Part shown: positions 10,301 through 17,483 of the stretch, piece by piece | How positions within the stretch are numbered: position 1 is the stretch's first letter | How the letters are laid out: each line of letters opens with the position of its first letter | Source: Paracoccaceae bacterium | Lineage (GTDB): Bacteria > Pseudomonadota > Alphaproteobacteria > Rhodobacterales > Rhodobacteraceae | Reading direction: 5' to 3' | DNA length: 36,174 bases | NCBI GenBank assembly: GCA_007117005.1 | Contig: SKHK01000080.1 | Coordinates: 1 to 36,174, forward strand | Made by a program: the position numbers and the translations under genes | The notes under the pieces: generated by a model | Databases searched by the model: none | Told to the model about the DNA's origin: nothing | What the model saw: the letters and a program-made list of their open reading frames with translations, nothing else

Positions 10301-10760
10301 TGCGGATCACCGGCTCACCCAGGCGGCGCACGGCAGAGCGCAGATGCCCGGCCATGCCCGCCCCGCTCTCTTCCAGCACGCGACCGGTCAGCATCAAGGC
10401 CCAGGTGGAGGCATTGACCAGCGAGGATGCCGAATGCCCCAGATGCCGACCCCAGTCCGACGGCGCGATCTTGTCCTCGATCAACGCATCCATCGTCGGC
10501 GCATCGGGTACGCGCAGCAGCGCCTCGGCCAGGCACATCAGCGCGATGCCCTCATCGGTGGAAAGTCCGTATTCGGCCAGAAAGACCTCCATCAACCCCG
10601 GTTTCGCGCTGGTCCGGATGGCGCGCACCAGATCAGCGCCATGCGCCGAGATGCGGGCGCGGGCCAGATCATCCAGACCGGCAGCGGCGATCAGGTCGTT
10701 GACAACGGCGCCTTCGTCCTCCGGAATGGGGTTCAGCAGGGGGGTGTCCAGGGGTCGCAT
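7314..10760 (-). CDS. putA: Bifunctional proline dehydrogenase / glutamate-semialdehyde dehydrogenase
   Basis: Oxidises proline to glutamate in two steps: FAD-dependent proline dehydrogenase and NAD-dependent P5C dehydrogenase. The 1148 residues show an alpha-helical arm (about 1-140), the proline dehydrogenase barrel with RLVKGAYWD at 339-347, an aldehyde dehydrogenase domain from about 540 with ETGGLNAMIVDS and catalytic Cys799 in SAGQRCSALR, and a C-terminal region ending in the conserved PutA motif LCVDTTASGGNARLLA. No ribbon-helix-helix domain precedes the arm, so this PutA should not repress its own gene; the divergent Lrp-type regulator takes that place. GGAG at 10768-10771 precedes the ATG. 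Confidence 0.96.
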   Translation of the reverse strand: MRPLDTPLLNPIPEDEGAVVNDLIAAAGLDDLARARISAHGADLVRAIRTSAKPGLMEVFLAEYGLSTDEGIALMCLAEALLRVPDAPTMDALIEDKIAPSDWGRHLGHSASSLVNASTWALMLTGRVLEESGAGMAGHLRSAVRRLGEPVIRSAVARAMREMGRQFVLGETIQAAMKRAAGMEAQGYGYSYDMLGEAARTDADAQRYFDSYAAAIRAIGSAAKGDQSQRNPGISVKFSALHPRYEEGQHASVMAELVPRVAALARLAAERGLGFNVDAEEADRLALSRDVIEAVLEDPALAGWDGFGIVVQAYGPRAGAAIDWWHGLAARLGRRFTLRLVKGAYWDTEIKLAQVQGLVGFPVFTSKSATDISYIAQARRLLGMSDRIYPQFATHNAHTAAAVLDMARTGGVALDAFEFQRLHGMGERLHEIVKAEAGTRCRIYAPVGAHRDLLAYLVRRLLENGANSSFVNQIVDESVPPETVAACPFAAYAARKPLPVAPGTELFQPERRNSKGLDLNARPDWEEIEASRTPFAATRFTAAPLIAGPVVGEAAQEARNPARPGDVVGTVTPASAADVETALAVARPWDASPEDRAAILNRVADLYEDNLGRFFAVLAREAGKTPLDALGELREAVDFLRYYAARITPAMRPRGRIACISPWNFPLAIFTGQIAGALAAGNAVLAKPAEQTPLVAALAVDLMHRAGVPQTAIQLLPGDGGTVGAALSRDARIDGVVFTGSTETAQTIRRAMAEHLTPGAPLVAETGGLNAMIVDSTALHEQAVRDIVASSFQSAGQRCSALRCLYVQADVAKGLEAMLIGAMQAQRLGDPWARDTDIGPVIDAEAAADIRAYVDAARAEGRVLVELDTLSTGHFVAPVVIRVNGIDDIPREVFGPVLHVARYRGADLEEVIAAVNARGYGLTFGLHTRIDSRVQEVVQAVHAGNVYVNRNQIGAVVGSQPFGGEGLSGTGPKAGGPAYVARLAAAEPALATLHADPSPADAGALEQRLATAPVPAPLSTQDMPGPTGESNRLTLLPRPPVLCLGPGPDAEARQAAAVTALGGQAVAAQGAVPMDWLERAGGFSAVLWWGDAETARRIDRALAARKGPILPLITALPDAAHVLHERHLCVDTTASGGNARLLAAVAAE

Positions 10761-10836
10761 GGCACGTCTCCACGAAAAGGCCGAATGCTGCCATTCTAAC
10801 CCGATTGCGTCGCTACTGTTTCCCTATTACACCGAA

Positions 10837-10860
10837 TTGACGGTAATTATCACCTTTCAA
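10837..10860. promoter_or_regulatory. Candidate Lrp/PutR operator between putA and its regulator
   Basis: In the 118-base divergent gap an AT-rich patch is bounded by TTGA (10837-10840) and TCAA (10857-10860), an imperfect 24-base dyad with GGTAATTATCACC inside it. Lrp-family proteins bind loosely palindromic AT-rich sites, so this is the best candidate here for control of putA. Assigned from position and symmetry only. Confidence 0.4.
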
Positions 10861-10878
10861 CCACGCCGGAGAAGCCAT

Positions 10879-11337
10879 TTGTCCCGTAACGATCTGGACG
10901 ACTTCGACCGCGCCATTCTGGGCATCCTGCATGCCGAGGGGCGGATCAGCGTCACCGCGCTGGCAGCGCGCATCAGCCTGTCCAAGTCGCCCACCCAGGC
11001 GCGGCTGAAAAGGCTGGAACGCGACGGATATATCCTGGGCTATCGCGCGCTGGTCGATCACCGGCGGCTGGGCCAGGGGCATGTCGCTTTTGTCGAGGTG
11101 CGGTTATCGGACACGCGCGAGCGGGCGCTGCAGGCCTTCAACACCGCCGTGCGCGCGGTGCCCGAGATCGAGGAATGCCACATGATCGCCGGGGCCTTCG
11201 ACTACCTTCTGAAGGTGCGCAGCGAGGATATTCAAAACTACCGGCAGGTGCTGGCGGAACGCATTTCCGGGTTGCCGCATGTGGCGGCGACCTCGACCCA
11301 TGTGGCAATGGAATCGGTCAAGGAACAGGGCGGGTAG
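10879..11337 (+). CDS. putR: Lrp/AsnC family regulator, probable proline-responsive PutR
   Basis: Small transcription factor of 152 residues: N-terminal helix-turn-helix (about 5-60, DFDRAILGILHAEGRISVTALA onward, recognition part SKSPTQARLKRLE) and C-terminal RAM/AsnC effector domain (about 70-145, with AGAFDYLLKV). The reading frame is open far upstream through the putA antisense strand, but homologous sequence begins at a TTG (10879), which has GGAG at 10868-10871 seven bases before it; no ATG is better placed. Divergence from putA matches the alphaproteobacterial arrangement in which PutR activates putA with proline. Confidence 0.88.
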   Translation: MSRNDLDDFDRAILGILHAEGRISVTALAARISLSKSPTQARLKRLERDGYILGYRALVDHRRLGQGHVAFVEVRLSDTRERALQAFNTAVRAVPEIEECHMIAGAFDYLLKVRSEDIQNYRQVLAERISGLPHVAATSTHVAMESVKEQGG

Positions 11338-11484
11338 GCGCGCGCTGCGACCAGACGCCCCGCCCGGCCGACAGGGGCGCGCTGTTGCGAAACGGCAACG
11401 ACGCCTTATCTGATGGGGCAGCCGGTGTCGCTGTTGCCTTCGGTATTCGCGGCGGCACCGCCCCGCTGCAATCTGGTGCCCGCC

Positions 11485-12975
11485 ATGCCGACCCCTGCCC
11501 GTCCCTTTCGCCTGCTCGCGGCCCTTGTGGCTCTGCTTGGCGGCCTTTCGCTGCTGATCGTCCAGTCGGCGGCCGAGGGCCCGCCGGCGCGGCAGGCGGT
11601 CGTTCTCAGCCTGGCCGATGCCGTCAGCCCGGCGACCGCCGATTATCTGATCCGCGGGATCGAGGACGCGGCAGAGGACGGCGCGGCGCTGGTGATCATC
11701 CGCATGGACACGCCCGGCGGGCTGGTCACATCCACGCGCGATATCGTGAACGCGATCCTGGCCTCGCCGGTGCCGGTGGCGGTGCATGTGGCACCCTCGG
11801 GCGCGCGGGCGGCCAGTGCCGGCACCTTCATCACCTACGCCGCGCATGTTGCCGCCATGGCACCCGCCACCACCATCGGTGCGGCCACGCCGGTGTCCAT
11901 GGGCGGCAGCCCCTTTGGCGACGAACCCGCAGGCGAGCGGGAGCGGCAAGACGAGGCCGAGCCCGGTACCAACGCGGGCAATGGCAGCGGCAATGGCAAT
12001 GGCGACGAGCCCGCCCCCCAGCCCCGCCGCACACCCTCTGGCCCCGGCGCCGGCAGCGCGGCCGAGGCGAAGGCGATCAACGACGCTGTGGCCTGGATCC
12101 GGGGCCTGGCCGAACTGCGCGAGCGCAACGCGGACTGGGCCGAACGCGCCGTGCGCGACGCCGCCACCCTGACCGCGCGCGAGGCCGCCGAACAGGACGT
12201 GATCGACTTCATCGCGCGCACCACCGATGACCTGCTGGCCGCCGCGCATGGCCTCATCGTCGAGATCGACGGCGAGCCGGTGGTGCTGGATACCGAAGGG
12301 CTGGAAATCGTCGAACGCGCGCCGGACTGGCGCACGCAGCTTCTGTCCATCATCGCCAACCCGAATGTGGCGATCCTGCTGATGCTGGTGGGTTTCTACG
12401 GCATCATCTTCGAGATCCTGAACCCCGGCACCCTCTTTCCCGGCACCATCGGCGGCATCAGCATGCTGATGGGCATGATGGCGCTGTCGATCCTGCCGTT
12501 CAACTGGGCGGGGCTGGCGCTGATCGCGCTGGGGCTGGCGCTGGTAGTGGGCGAGGCGTTCTCACCCTCCTTCGGCATCCTGGGCATCGGTGGTACGGTG
12601 GCCATCGTGATGGGCGGCGTGCTGCTTTTCGACGGCGACGTGCCGGGCATGGCGGTGCACTGGCCCGCACTGGCGGCCGTCGCCGCGGCAAGCCTGCTGT
12701 TTTCCTTCCTGGTGGCGCGGCTGGCAGCGGTGGTTCACCGGCGCCGCGTCACCACCGGGCAGGAGCAGATGATCGGCCTGACCGCGCGCGTCACCAACTG
12801 GCAGGGCGGCACCGGCCATGTCTTCGTGCATGGCGAACGCTGGCAGGCCCGTGGTGACCCCGCGCTGACCCTGCAACCGGACAGCGCGGTAACGGTTGCC
12901 GGCATGGACGGGCTGACGCTGATCGTCACGCCCGCCGATACGTCGTCCACCGAAACCGCGACGAGCCAACCCTGA
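11485..12975 (+). CDS. NfeD family membrane serine protease (ClpP-like domain)
   Basis: Partner of the following slipin; the pair is thought to act in membrane protein quality control. From the ATG at 11485 the product has 496 residues: a signal/anchor segment (10-30), a ClpP-class protease domain (38-270) with MDTPGGL, candidate nucleophile Ser111 in ARAASAGTFI and candidate general base Lys196 in AEAKAINDAV, four to five membrane segments (about 310-440), and an OB-fold NfeD domain at the C-terminus. An insert at about 141-190, rich in Gly, Asn, Pro and acidic residues, separates Ser111 from Lys196. Neither this ATG nor the one at 11413 has a clear ribosome site; the later one gives the better signal segment. 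The stop lies 48 bases before the slipin start. Confidence 0.88.
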   Translation: MPTPARPFRLLAALVALLGGLSLLIVQSAAEGPPARQAVVLSLADAVSPATADYLIRGIEDAAEDGAALVIIRMDTPGGLVTSTRDIVNAILASPVPVAVHVAPSGARAASAGTFITYAAHVAAMAPATTIGAATPVSMGGSPFGDEPAGERERQDEAEPGTNAGNGSGNGNGDEPAPQPRRTPSGPGAGSAAEAKAINDAVAWIRGLAELRERNADWAERAVRDAATLTAREAAEQDVIDFIARTTDDLLAAAHGLIVEIDGEPVVLDTEGLEIVERAPDWRTQLLSIIANPNVAILLMLVGFYGIIFEILNPGTLFPGTIGGISMLMGMMALSILPFNWAGLALIALGLALVVGEAFSPSFGILGIGGTVAIVMGGVLLFDGDVPGMAVHWPALAAVAAASLLFSFLVARLAAVVHRRRVTTGQEQMIGLTARVTNWQGGTGHVFVHGERWQARGDPALTLQPDSAVTVAGMDGLTLIVTPADTSSTETATSQP

Positions 12976-13023
12976 CTGCCCGTCAGCACAGCCAGACGGG
13001 CCAGCCGCTGAAAGGAGAAACCA

Positions 13024-13809
13024 ATGGATATTCTCACCATCCTTGGCGATTTCGTCTTCTACGCCATCCTGATCGTTCTCGTGCTGGGCTTCCTGGCCTC
13101 GGCGATCAACATCCTGCGGGAATACGAACGCGGCGTGGTCTTCACGCTGGGCCGCTTCAGTTCGGTCAAGGGGCCGGGCCTGATCATCGTGATCCCCTTC
13201 ATCCAGCAAATGGTGCGCGTGGATCTGCGCGTGCGGGTGCTGGACGTGCCCAGCCAGGACGTGATCAGCCAGGACAACGTCTCGGTCCGCGTCAACGCCG
13301 TGATCTATTTCCGCGTGGTCGACCCCGAAAGGGCCACCATCCAGGTGGAAAACTTCATGCAGGCGACCTCTGAACTGGCGCAGACCACGCTGCGTTCGGT
13401 TCTGGGCAAGCATGAACTGGACGAGATGCTGTCGGAACGCGACAAGCTGAACAACGACATTCAGGAAATCATCGACGCCCAGACCGATGCCTGGGGCATC
13501 AAGGTGGCGAATGTGGAAATCAAGCATGTCGACATCAACGAATCGATGATCCGCGCTATCGCCCGCCAGGCCGAGGCCGAACGCGAGCGCCGCGCCAAGG
13601 TCATCAACGCCGATGGCGAACAGCAGGCCGCGCAGAAACTGTTCGAGGCCGCGCAGATCCTGGGCCAGGACCCCGGCGCGATGCAGTTGCGCTACCTGTC
13701 CACGCTGACCACCATCGGAGCCGAGAAGAACTCGACCATCGTCTTCCCCTTCCCGATGGAACTGTCCCAGATCATCGATGGCATGAAGGGCGGGAAACCG
13801 ACATCGTGA
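13024..13809 (+). CDS. Slipin (stomatin-like SPFH protein)
   Basis: Membrane-anchored SPFH-domain protein of 261 residues: an N-terminal hydrophobic segment (6-28), the slipin signature [13 protein letters not shown], the SPFH core to about 180 with [17 protein letters not shown], then a charged helix ([15 protein letters not shown]) suited to oligomer formation. Stomatin/slipin plus NfeD protease is a widely conserved pair, and the archaeal protease is known to cut stomatin near its C-terminus. AAAGGAG at 13011-13017 supports the ATG. It is co-directional with nfeD and likely in the same transcript. Confidence 0.93.
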   Translation: MDILTILGDFVFYAILIVLVLGFLASAINILREYERGVVFTLGRFSSVKGPGLIIVIPFIQQMVRVDLRVRVLDVPSQDVISQDNVSVRVNAVIYFRVVDPERATIQVENFMQATSELAQTTLRSVLGKHELDEMLSERDKLNNDIQEIIDAQTDAWGIKVANVEIKHVDINESMIRAIARQAEAERERRAKVINADGEQQAAQKLFEAAQILGQDPGAMQLRYLSTLTTIGAEKNSTIVFPFPMELSQIIDGMKGGKPTS

Positions 13810-13827
13810 TCGTGCGCCCTGCGCCGA

Positions 13828-13855
13828 AGGCGACGGGGGCAGCGCCCCCTCGCCT
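13828..13855. terminator. Hairpin between slipin and EamA ends
   Basis: Arms AGGCGA plus GGGGGC (13828-13833, 13835-13840) pair with GCCCCC and TCGCCT (13844-13855), leaving one bulged C at 13834 and an AGC loop. There is no T-run. It fills the 45-base gap between convergent genes and touches the EamA stop codon. GGGGGC-AGC-GCCCCC also forms the end of the repeat copy at 32988-33052, so this may be a remnant of the same element. Confidence 0.6.
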
Positions 13856-14823
13856 CAATCCCGCCGCAGCAGCATCACCAGCGCCAGCACGATCAGCGCG
13901 ATGCCGGGCGCGAGCGACAGGCCGGGCGCGCCATGGCCCAGGCCCAGTTCCCACAGGATGATCCAGGCCGGGGTCAGGTAGGTATAGGCCATCACCTTGG
14001 ATGACGGCAGCCGCTGGGTGGCGTATTGCAGCAGAAAGAAGGTCAGCGCGCTGGCAAAGATCGCCAGATAGCCCATGGTCAGCCAGACCATCACCGGCAG
14101 CGCCGCCCAGTCGGTCGCGCGCATCCCCTGCCAGCCCAGCGCCAGCAGCAGCACGCAACCCGCCCCCATCACCAGCGATGTCGCCACCAGCGCCGGCTCG
14201 CCCCGGTTCAGCCGGCGCAAAAGCGGCGTAAAGGCCGCGTGCAGCACACAACCGACGAAATAGATCGCCTCGCCCCGGCCCAGTTGGAAGGCAAGCAGCG
14301 CCTGCCAGTCGGCGCGAAAGATCACCCAGACCGCACCCACCGCCCCGATTGCCAGCGCGCCGGCCAGCCAGCCATCCAGGCGCTGACCCAGCCAGAACCA
14401 GGCAAAACCCGCCGTCATCACCGGCGTCAGGGTGAAAACCGCGCCGAATGATACCGGATCGCCGGTCTTCAACCCCTCGAACATCAGCACGAAATAGCCG
14501 GCGAACAGCCCGCCCAGCAGCACATGCCGCCAGGGCGCGCGAAAATCAGCGCGGCGGAAACCGCGCCGTCTGCCATCGGCCCTGCGGGCCATCACGGCGG
14601 CAAAGATCGCCAGCACCAACGCCGCCCACAGGAACCGCACGGCCGTGACCGATACCGGGTCGATCAGATTGGCGACCAGCGCGCCCAGGCTGAAAGAGCC
14701 CGCCACCAGCGCCGAAAAGGCCAGCATGGCGGCATGGCCGCGCAGCGCCTCGGCCCGCGGGTCGGGCGCGCCGGCGGCCCGCATGGCGGCATCGCCTGCG
14801 GCCAGGACCGGGGGCACACTCAC
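13855..14823 (-). CDS. EamA family transporter (DMT superfamily)
   Basis: Inner-membrane protein of 322 residues with about ten hydrophobic segments in two EamA repeats (first repeat from SLGALVANLIDPVSVTAVRF, second with YLAIFASALTFFLLQYATQR and a PAWIILWE motif). Members export amino acids, metabolites or purines; the substrate is not predictable here. The GTG at 14823 is chosen because it forms a GTGA overlap with the stop of the LysR gene, implying translational coupling; an ATG at 14784 is the alternative. Coupling to LysR suggests the regulator controls the exporter or that both belong to one response. Confidence 0.85.
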   Translation of the reverse strand: MSVPPVLAAGDAAMRAAGAPDPRAEALRGHAAMLAFSALVAGSFSLGALVANLIDPVSVTAVRFLWAALVLAIFAAVMARRADGRRRGFRRADFRAPWRHVLLGGLFAGYFVLMFEGLKTGDPVSFGAVFTLTPVMTAGFAWFWLGQRLDGWLAGALAIGAVGAVWVIFRADWQALLAFQLGRGEAIYFVGCVLHAAFTPLLRRLNRGEPALVATSLVMGAGCVLLLALGWQGMRATDWAALPVMVWLTMGYLAIFASALTFFLLQYATQRLPSSKVMAYTYLTPAWIILWELGLGHGAPGLSLAPGIALIVLALVMLLRRD

Positions 14824-15695
14824 GGCGCGGTGCCCGCCGCCGGTCCCAGGCTCTGCTTCAACGCGCCCATTGCGGCCTGCAGTTTCGCGCTTCGGTGCAG
14901 GTCTATATGGCTGACCAGCCATAGCGGCCCAGACCATTCGGGGCGCGTCGGCATCACCTGCTCCAGCCCCGTGCCAGACCGGTCGGCGAACAGGAAACCC
15001 ATGCCCATCCCGGCACGGATCGCCGTCTCCTGGGCGGCGGCGTCATCGCTGCGCAGCGCCACTTCCGGGGCCAGATCGGCCAGCCAGCGGAAACAGGGGA
15101 CGCGGCTGTCGGTAGCCTCGTCGGCGATGAAGACATGGTGCACCAGATCGGCGTCCCGCGCGGGGCGCCCATGGCGCTGCAGATAGGTGTCAGAGGCATA
15201 GAGCGCCGCACCGAAGCGGCCCAGCGGCTGGGCAACGTTGTCCGGCTCCTGCGGGCGCTCGCCGGCGCGGATGGCCAGATGCGCCTCGCCCTGTTCCAGC
15301 CGCAGCACCCGCCGGTCGGTCCGCAGGCGCACCATCAGGCGCGGATGCTCGGCGCGCAGGGCGGTCAGCGCCGGCAGAACCAGCGCGCTCAGTTCCGGGG
15401 GCACGGTCATCACCAGATCGCCGCTGATCCCGCCTTCCGCGCCGCTCAGCCCGGCACCCAGCCGGTTCAGCCGGGCGTCGATCTCGGCCCCGGCCTCGGC
15501 CAGCATCTGCCCGGCTTCGGTCAGCGTATAGCCACGGCCATGGCGCTGGAACAGCTTGACGCCCAGCCGGGCCTCCAGCGCATCGACATGGCGGATGACC
15601 GTTGCGTGGTGCACGCCCAGCGCCTCGGCCGCGCCGCTGACGGTGCCGGCGCGCGCCACATGCCAGGCTGTCCTGATCTCATCCCAGGCATCCAT
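14820..15695 (-). CDS. LysR family transcriptional regulator
   Basis: A 291-residue LysR-type regulator: N-terminal winged helix (about 1-65, with GTVSGAAEALGVHHATVIRH as helix-turn-helix) and a periplasmic-binding-like effector domain (about 90-290). The double His at the recognition helix is found in the LysR group that resembles GcvA-like or 'VhhAtV' proteins. The start MDAWDEIRTAW at 15695 fits the family N-terminus; longer frames upstream are not LysR-like. A GGGGGC tract lies a short distance upstream. Its stop overlaps the EamA start by the GTGA junction. Effector unknown. Confidence 0.9.
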   Translation of the reverse strand: MDAWDEIRTAWHVARAGTVSGAAEALGVHHATVIRHVDALEARLGVKLFQRHGRGYTLTEAGQMLAEAGAEIDARLNRLGAGLSGAEGGISGDLVMTVPPELSALVLPALTALRAEHPRLMVRLRTDRRVLRLEQGEAHLAIRAGERPQEPDNVAQPLGRFGAALYASDTYLQRHGRPARDADLVHHVFIADEATDSRVPCFRWLADLAPEVALRSDDAAAQETAIRAGMGMGFLFADRSGTGLEQVMPTRPEWSGPLWLVSHIDLHRSAKLQAAMGALKQSLGPAAGTAP

Positions 15696-15849
15696 GCCCG
15701 ACTGCCCCCTGCCCCGTGCACTACCCAGTGCTCTGCTCCGCGCTCTGCCCGGTGACGCTCGTCCCGCACCATGACGTCGGCTAGCTTCCGCCATCCCCTG
15801 CCCGGGCGCAAGGGGCGCGGCCCCGTCTGCGTGCACCGCTGGCGCCGGC

Positions 15850-16746
15850 TTACCCGCCAGAGAGGCTGGCAAAGATGCAGGGGTCGGTAGGCAGGTCCAC
15901 CGGCGTCCGGCACAGGCCGCGCGCTACGTCCCAGGCGGCCAGCACGCGCGGCACGTAATCGCGCGTCTCGGCAAAAGGGGGCACGCCGCCATTGCGGCGT
16001 ACGGCCCCCTCGCCGGCATTGTAGCCCGCCAGCGCCAGGATCAGATCGCCGTCGAAATGGGTCAGCAGCCAGTCCAGATAGGCGATCCCGCCACGCAGGT
16101 TCTGGGCCGGCTCGAACGCATCGGTGACATCGAAACGCGCCGCGGTGGCCGGGATAAGCTGCATCAACCCCTGCGCGCCGGCGCGGCTGAGCGCATCCAC
16201 CCGCCCAGCCGATTCAACCGAAATCACGGCCAGCACCAGCGCCGGCGACACCCGCGTGCCGATGCTGGCGGCCAGGATGTCGGTGCCATGCGCCGCCACG
16301 ATCGCCTGCAGATGCGCCAGACGCGGCACCGGCACTGGCGTGGCATCACCGGGCGGGCTGCGCAGGCTGTCCATGGCCCGGATGAACCGCCCCTCGCCCG
16401 ATGACAGATCGGCAGGCACCGCTGCCCAGAACCAGCCATGCCGGGCCGATGGCGGCGTTGCACCCGCGTCCGCGCTGGGGCCACCGGCCGGGCCGGACGG
16501 GCGTGGCATATCCGGCTCGCCCCGGGGGGCGGGCGGTGCCAGACGGCGCGCCTGTTCCTCCGGGTCGATCTGTACGGTGATGCGCGGCCCCTCTCCGGGC
16601 GGGGTGACGGTGATGCGGCGAAAGGTGAAATCCTCGGCGAAGGCTGTGGTCGCGGGCTGCGACACCACCACGCCGGCGGCCAGAAGCACCGCCCATGTCA
16701 GCCGGCGCCACGCGTTTCGCTCTGTTAGCTGCCTGCTCACGCCCAT
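15850..16746 (-). CDS. Secreted lytic transglycosylase (SLT/GEWL fold)
   Basis: Cleaves the glycan strands of peptidoglycan in the periplasm. The 298 residues comprise a signal peptide (1-37, ending in TTAFA), a Pro/Gly-rich linker region (about 70-105), and a C-terminal lysozyme-like domain with catalytic Glu178 in VISVESAG, then GAQGLMQLIPATA, NLRGGIAYLDWLL and ALAGYNAGEGAV, the usual family-1 landmarks. No clear ribosome site precedes the ATG. Such proteins commonly serve in wall remodelling or in letting secretion and pilus machines through the wall. Confidence 0.93.
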   Translation of the reverse strand: MGVSRQLTERNAWRRLTWAVLLAAGVVVSQPATTAFAEDFTFRRITVTPPGEGPRITVQIDPEEQARRLAPPAPRGEPDMPRPSGPAGGPSADAGATPPSARHGWFWAAVPADLSSGEGRFIRAMDSLRSPPGDATPVPVPRLAHLQAIVAAHGTDILAASIGTRVSPALVLAVISVESAGRVDALSRAGAQGLMQLIPATAARFDVTDAFEPAQNLRGGIAYLDWLLTHFDGDLILALAGYNAGEGAVRRNGGVPPFAETRDYVPRVLAAWDVARGLCRTPVDLPTDPCIFASLSGG

Positions 16747-17074
16747 AGCGGTTGCGATTTGTTAGAACTTCTACACGATTCTTGCCACGAATCGCCTGTC
16801 AATGCCACCCTGTCCCGGCAAATCCGGCCGGTGCCCCGTCGCCACTGTTGCCCGCCGGGAAACGCAGGGCGCGCTGGCGGCGCTTTGTCAGCGATGAAAG
16901 GACGGTGCGAAAAGACACCGTGCATCTGCCCAGAAATGACCATTCTTCGCCCAATTCCGGCCACGACCGAGGGGCAAACAGGTTTCAGCCAAGCGGGACA
17001 CCGAGCCAAACACCCTCAACCTTCGGTCTCCGGCTCCAGGCTACGATGAAGCGTAACACAACTGGAGAGAACAC
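16747..17074. promoter_or_regulatory. Divergent control region of transglycosylase and Flp-like pilin
   Basis: No gene is seen in these 328 bases. On the transglycosylase side two adjacent dyads occur: TAGAACTTCTA (16763-16773) and CGATTC-N7-GAATCG (16776-16781 and 16789-16794). The arms of the second contain two GANTC sites. A possible -10 (TACGAT, 17042-17047) precedes the pilin gene, without a convincing -35. GGAGAG near 17064-17069 is the pilin ribosome site. Confidence 0.45.
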
Positions 17075-17293
17075 ATGAAACTGTTTGCGATGATCAAGAA
17101 CTTCCACAACGACGAATCGGGCGCCGTGACGGTCGACTGGGTCGTGCTGACCGCCGCCATCGTCGGCCTGGGCATCGCTGTTGTCGCCTCGGTCGGTGGC
17201 GGTGTCGGCTCGCTGGGGAGCAACATCTCGAACGCGCTGAGCGGCGCCAACGTGGAGATGGGGACCGGCGGCGGCATCGTGCCGGACTCCTGA
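17075..17293 (+). CDS. Flp-like type IVb pilin
   Basis: A 72-residue protein with a short basic leader (MKLFAMIKNF), the cleavage-like site ESG-AVTVDW after Gly16, one long hydrophobic helix (about 17-45, VVLTAAIVGLGIAVVASV) and a small Gly/Ser-rich tail. This is the Flp/Fap pilin plan, but the usual Glu-Tyr at positions +5/+6 of the mature form is Asp21-Trp22. No tad/cpa assembly gene is in the window. It has its own terminator, so it is a single-gene transcript, probably strongly expressed. Confidence 0.82.
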   Translation: MKLFAMIKNFHNDESGAVTVDWVVLTAAIVGLGIAVVASVGGGVGSLGSNISNALSGANVEMGTGGGIVPDS

Positions 17294-17321
17294 TCCCGGG
17301 CGATCAGAACAGAGCTTTCAA

Positions 17322-17350
17322 GGGGCCACGCCACGCGCGTGGCCCTTTTT
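17322..17350 (+). terminator. Intrinsic terminator of the pilin gene
   Basis: A nine-base-pair stem GGGCCACGC (17323-17331) / GCGTGGCCC (17337-17345), a five-base loop and a run of five T (17346-17350), 29 bases after the pilin stop. This is the clearest rho-independent terminator in the window. Confidence 0.92.
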
Positions 17351-17399
17351 CCGTATCAAGGAACGTCACCCGGGTCCGACCTGTCCACGGGCACCATCC

Positions 17400-17420
17400 G
17401 CGCCGCGCATCGCGCGGCGC
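17400..17420. repeat. GC-rich inverted repeat downstream of serB
   Basis: GCGCCGCGC (17400-17408) and GCGCGGCGC (17412-17420) with an ATC loop. It shares its nine-base arms with the hairpin at 7268-7291, and like that one lies between convergent genes. It probably helps end serB transcripts coming from the right. The sequence to 17483 adds another imperfect GC hairpin (GGGGCGGGAGCCACCCC region, about 17460-17476). Confidence 0.5.
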
Positions 17421-17483
17421 CCGGCCCAACGCTTTGCACTGCATCTTCGATGCGGCGCAAAGGGGCGGGAGCCACCCCCTCTA

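Noticed and set aside
9411-10799. Plus-strand frame of 462 codons opposite putA
   Set aside because: Composition is typical of an antisense GC-rich frame and it overlaps a well-supported PutA.
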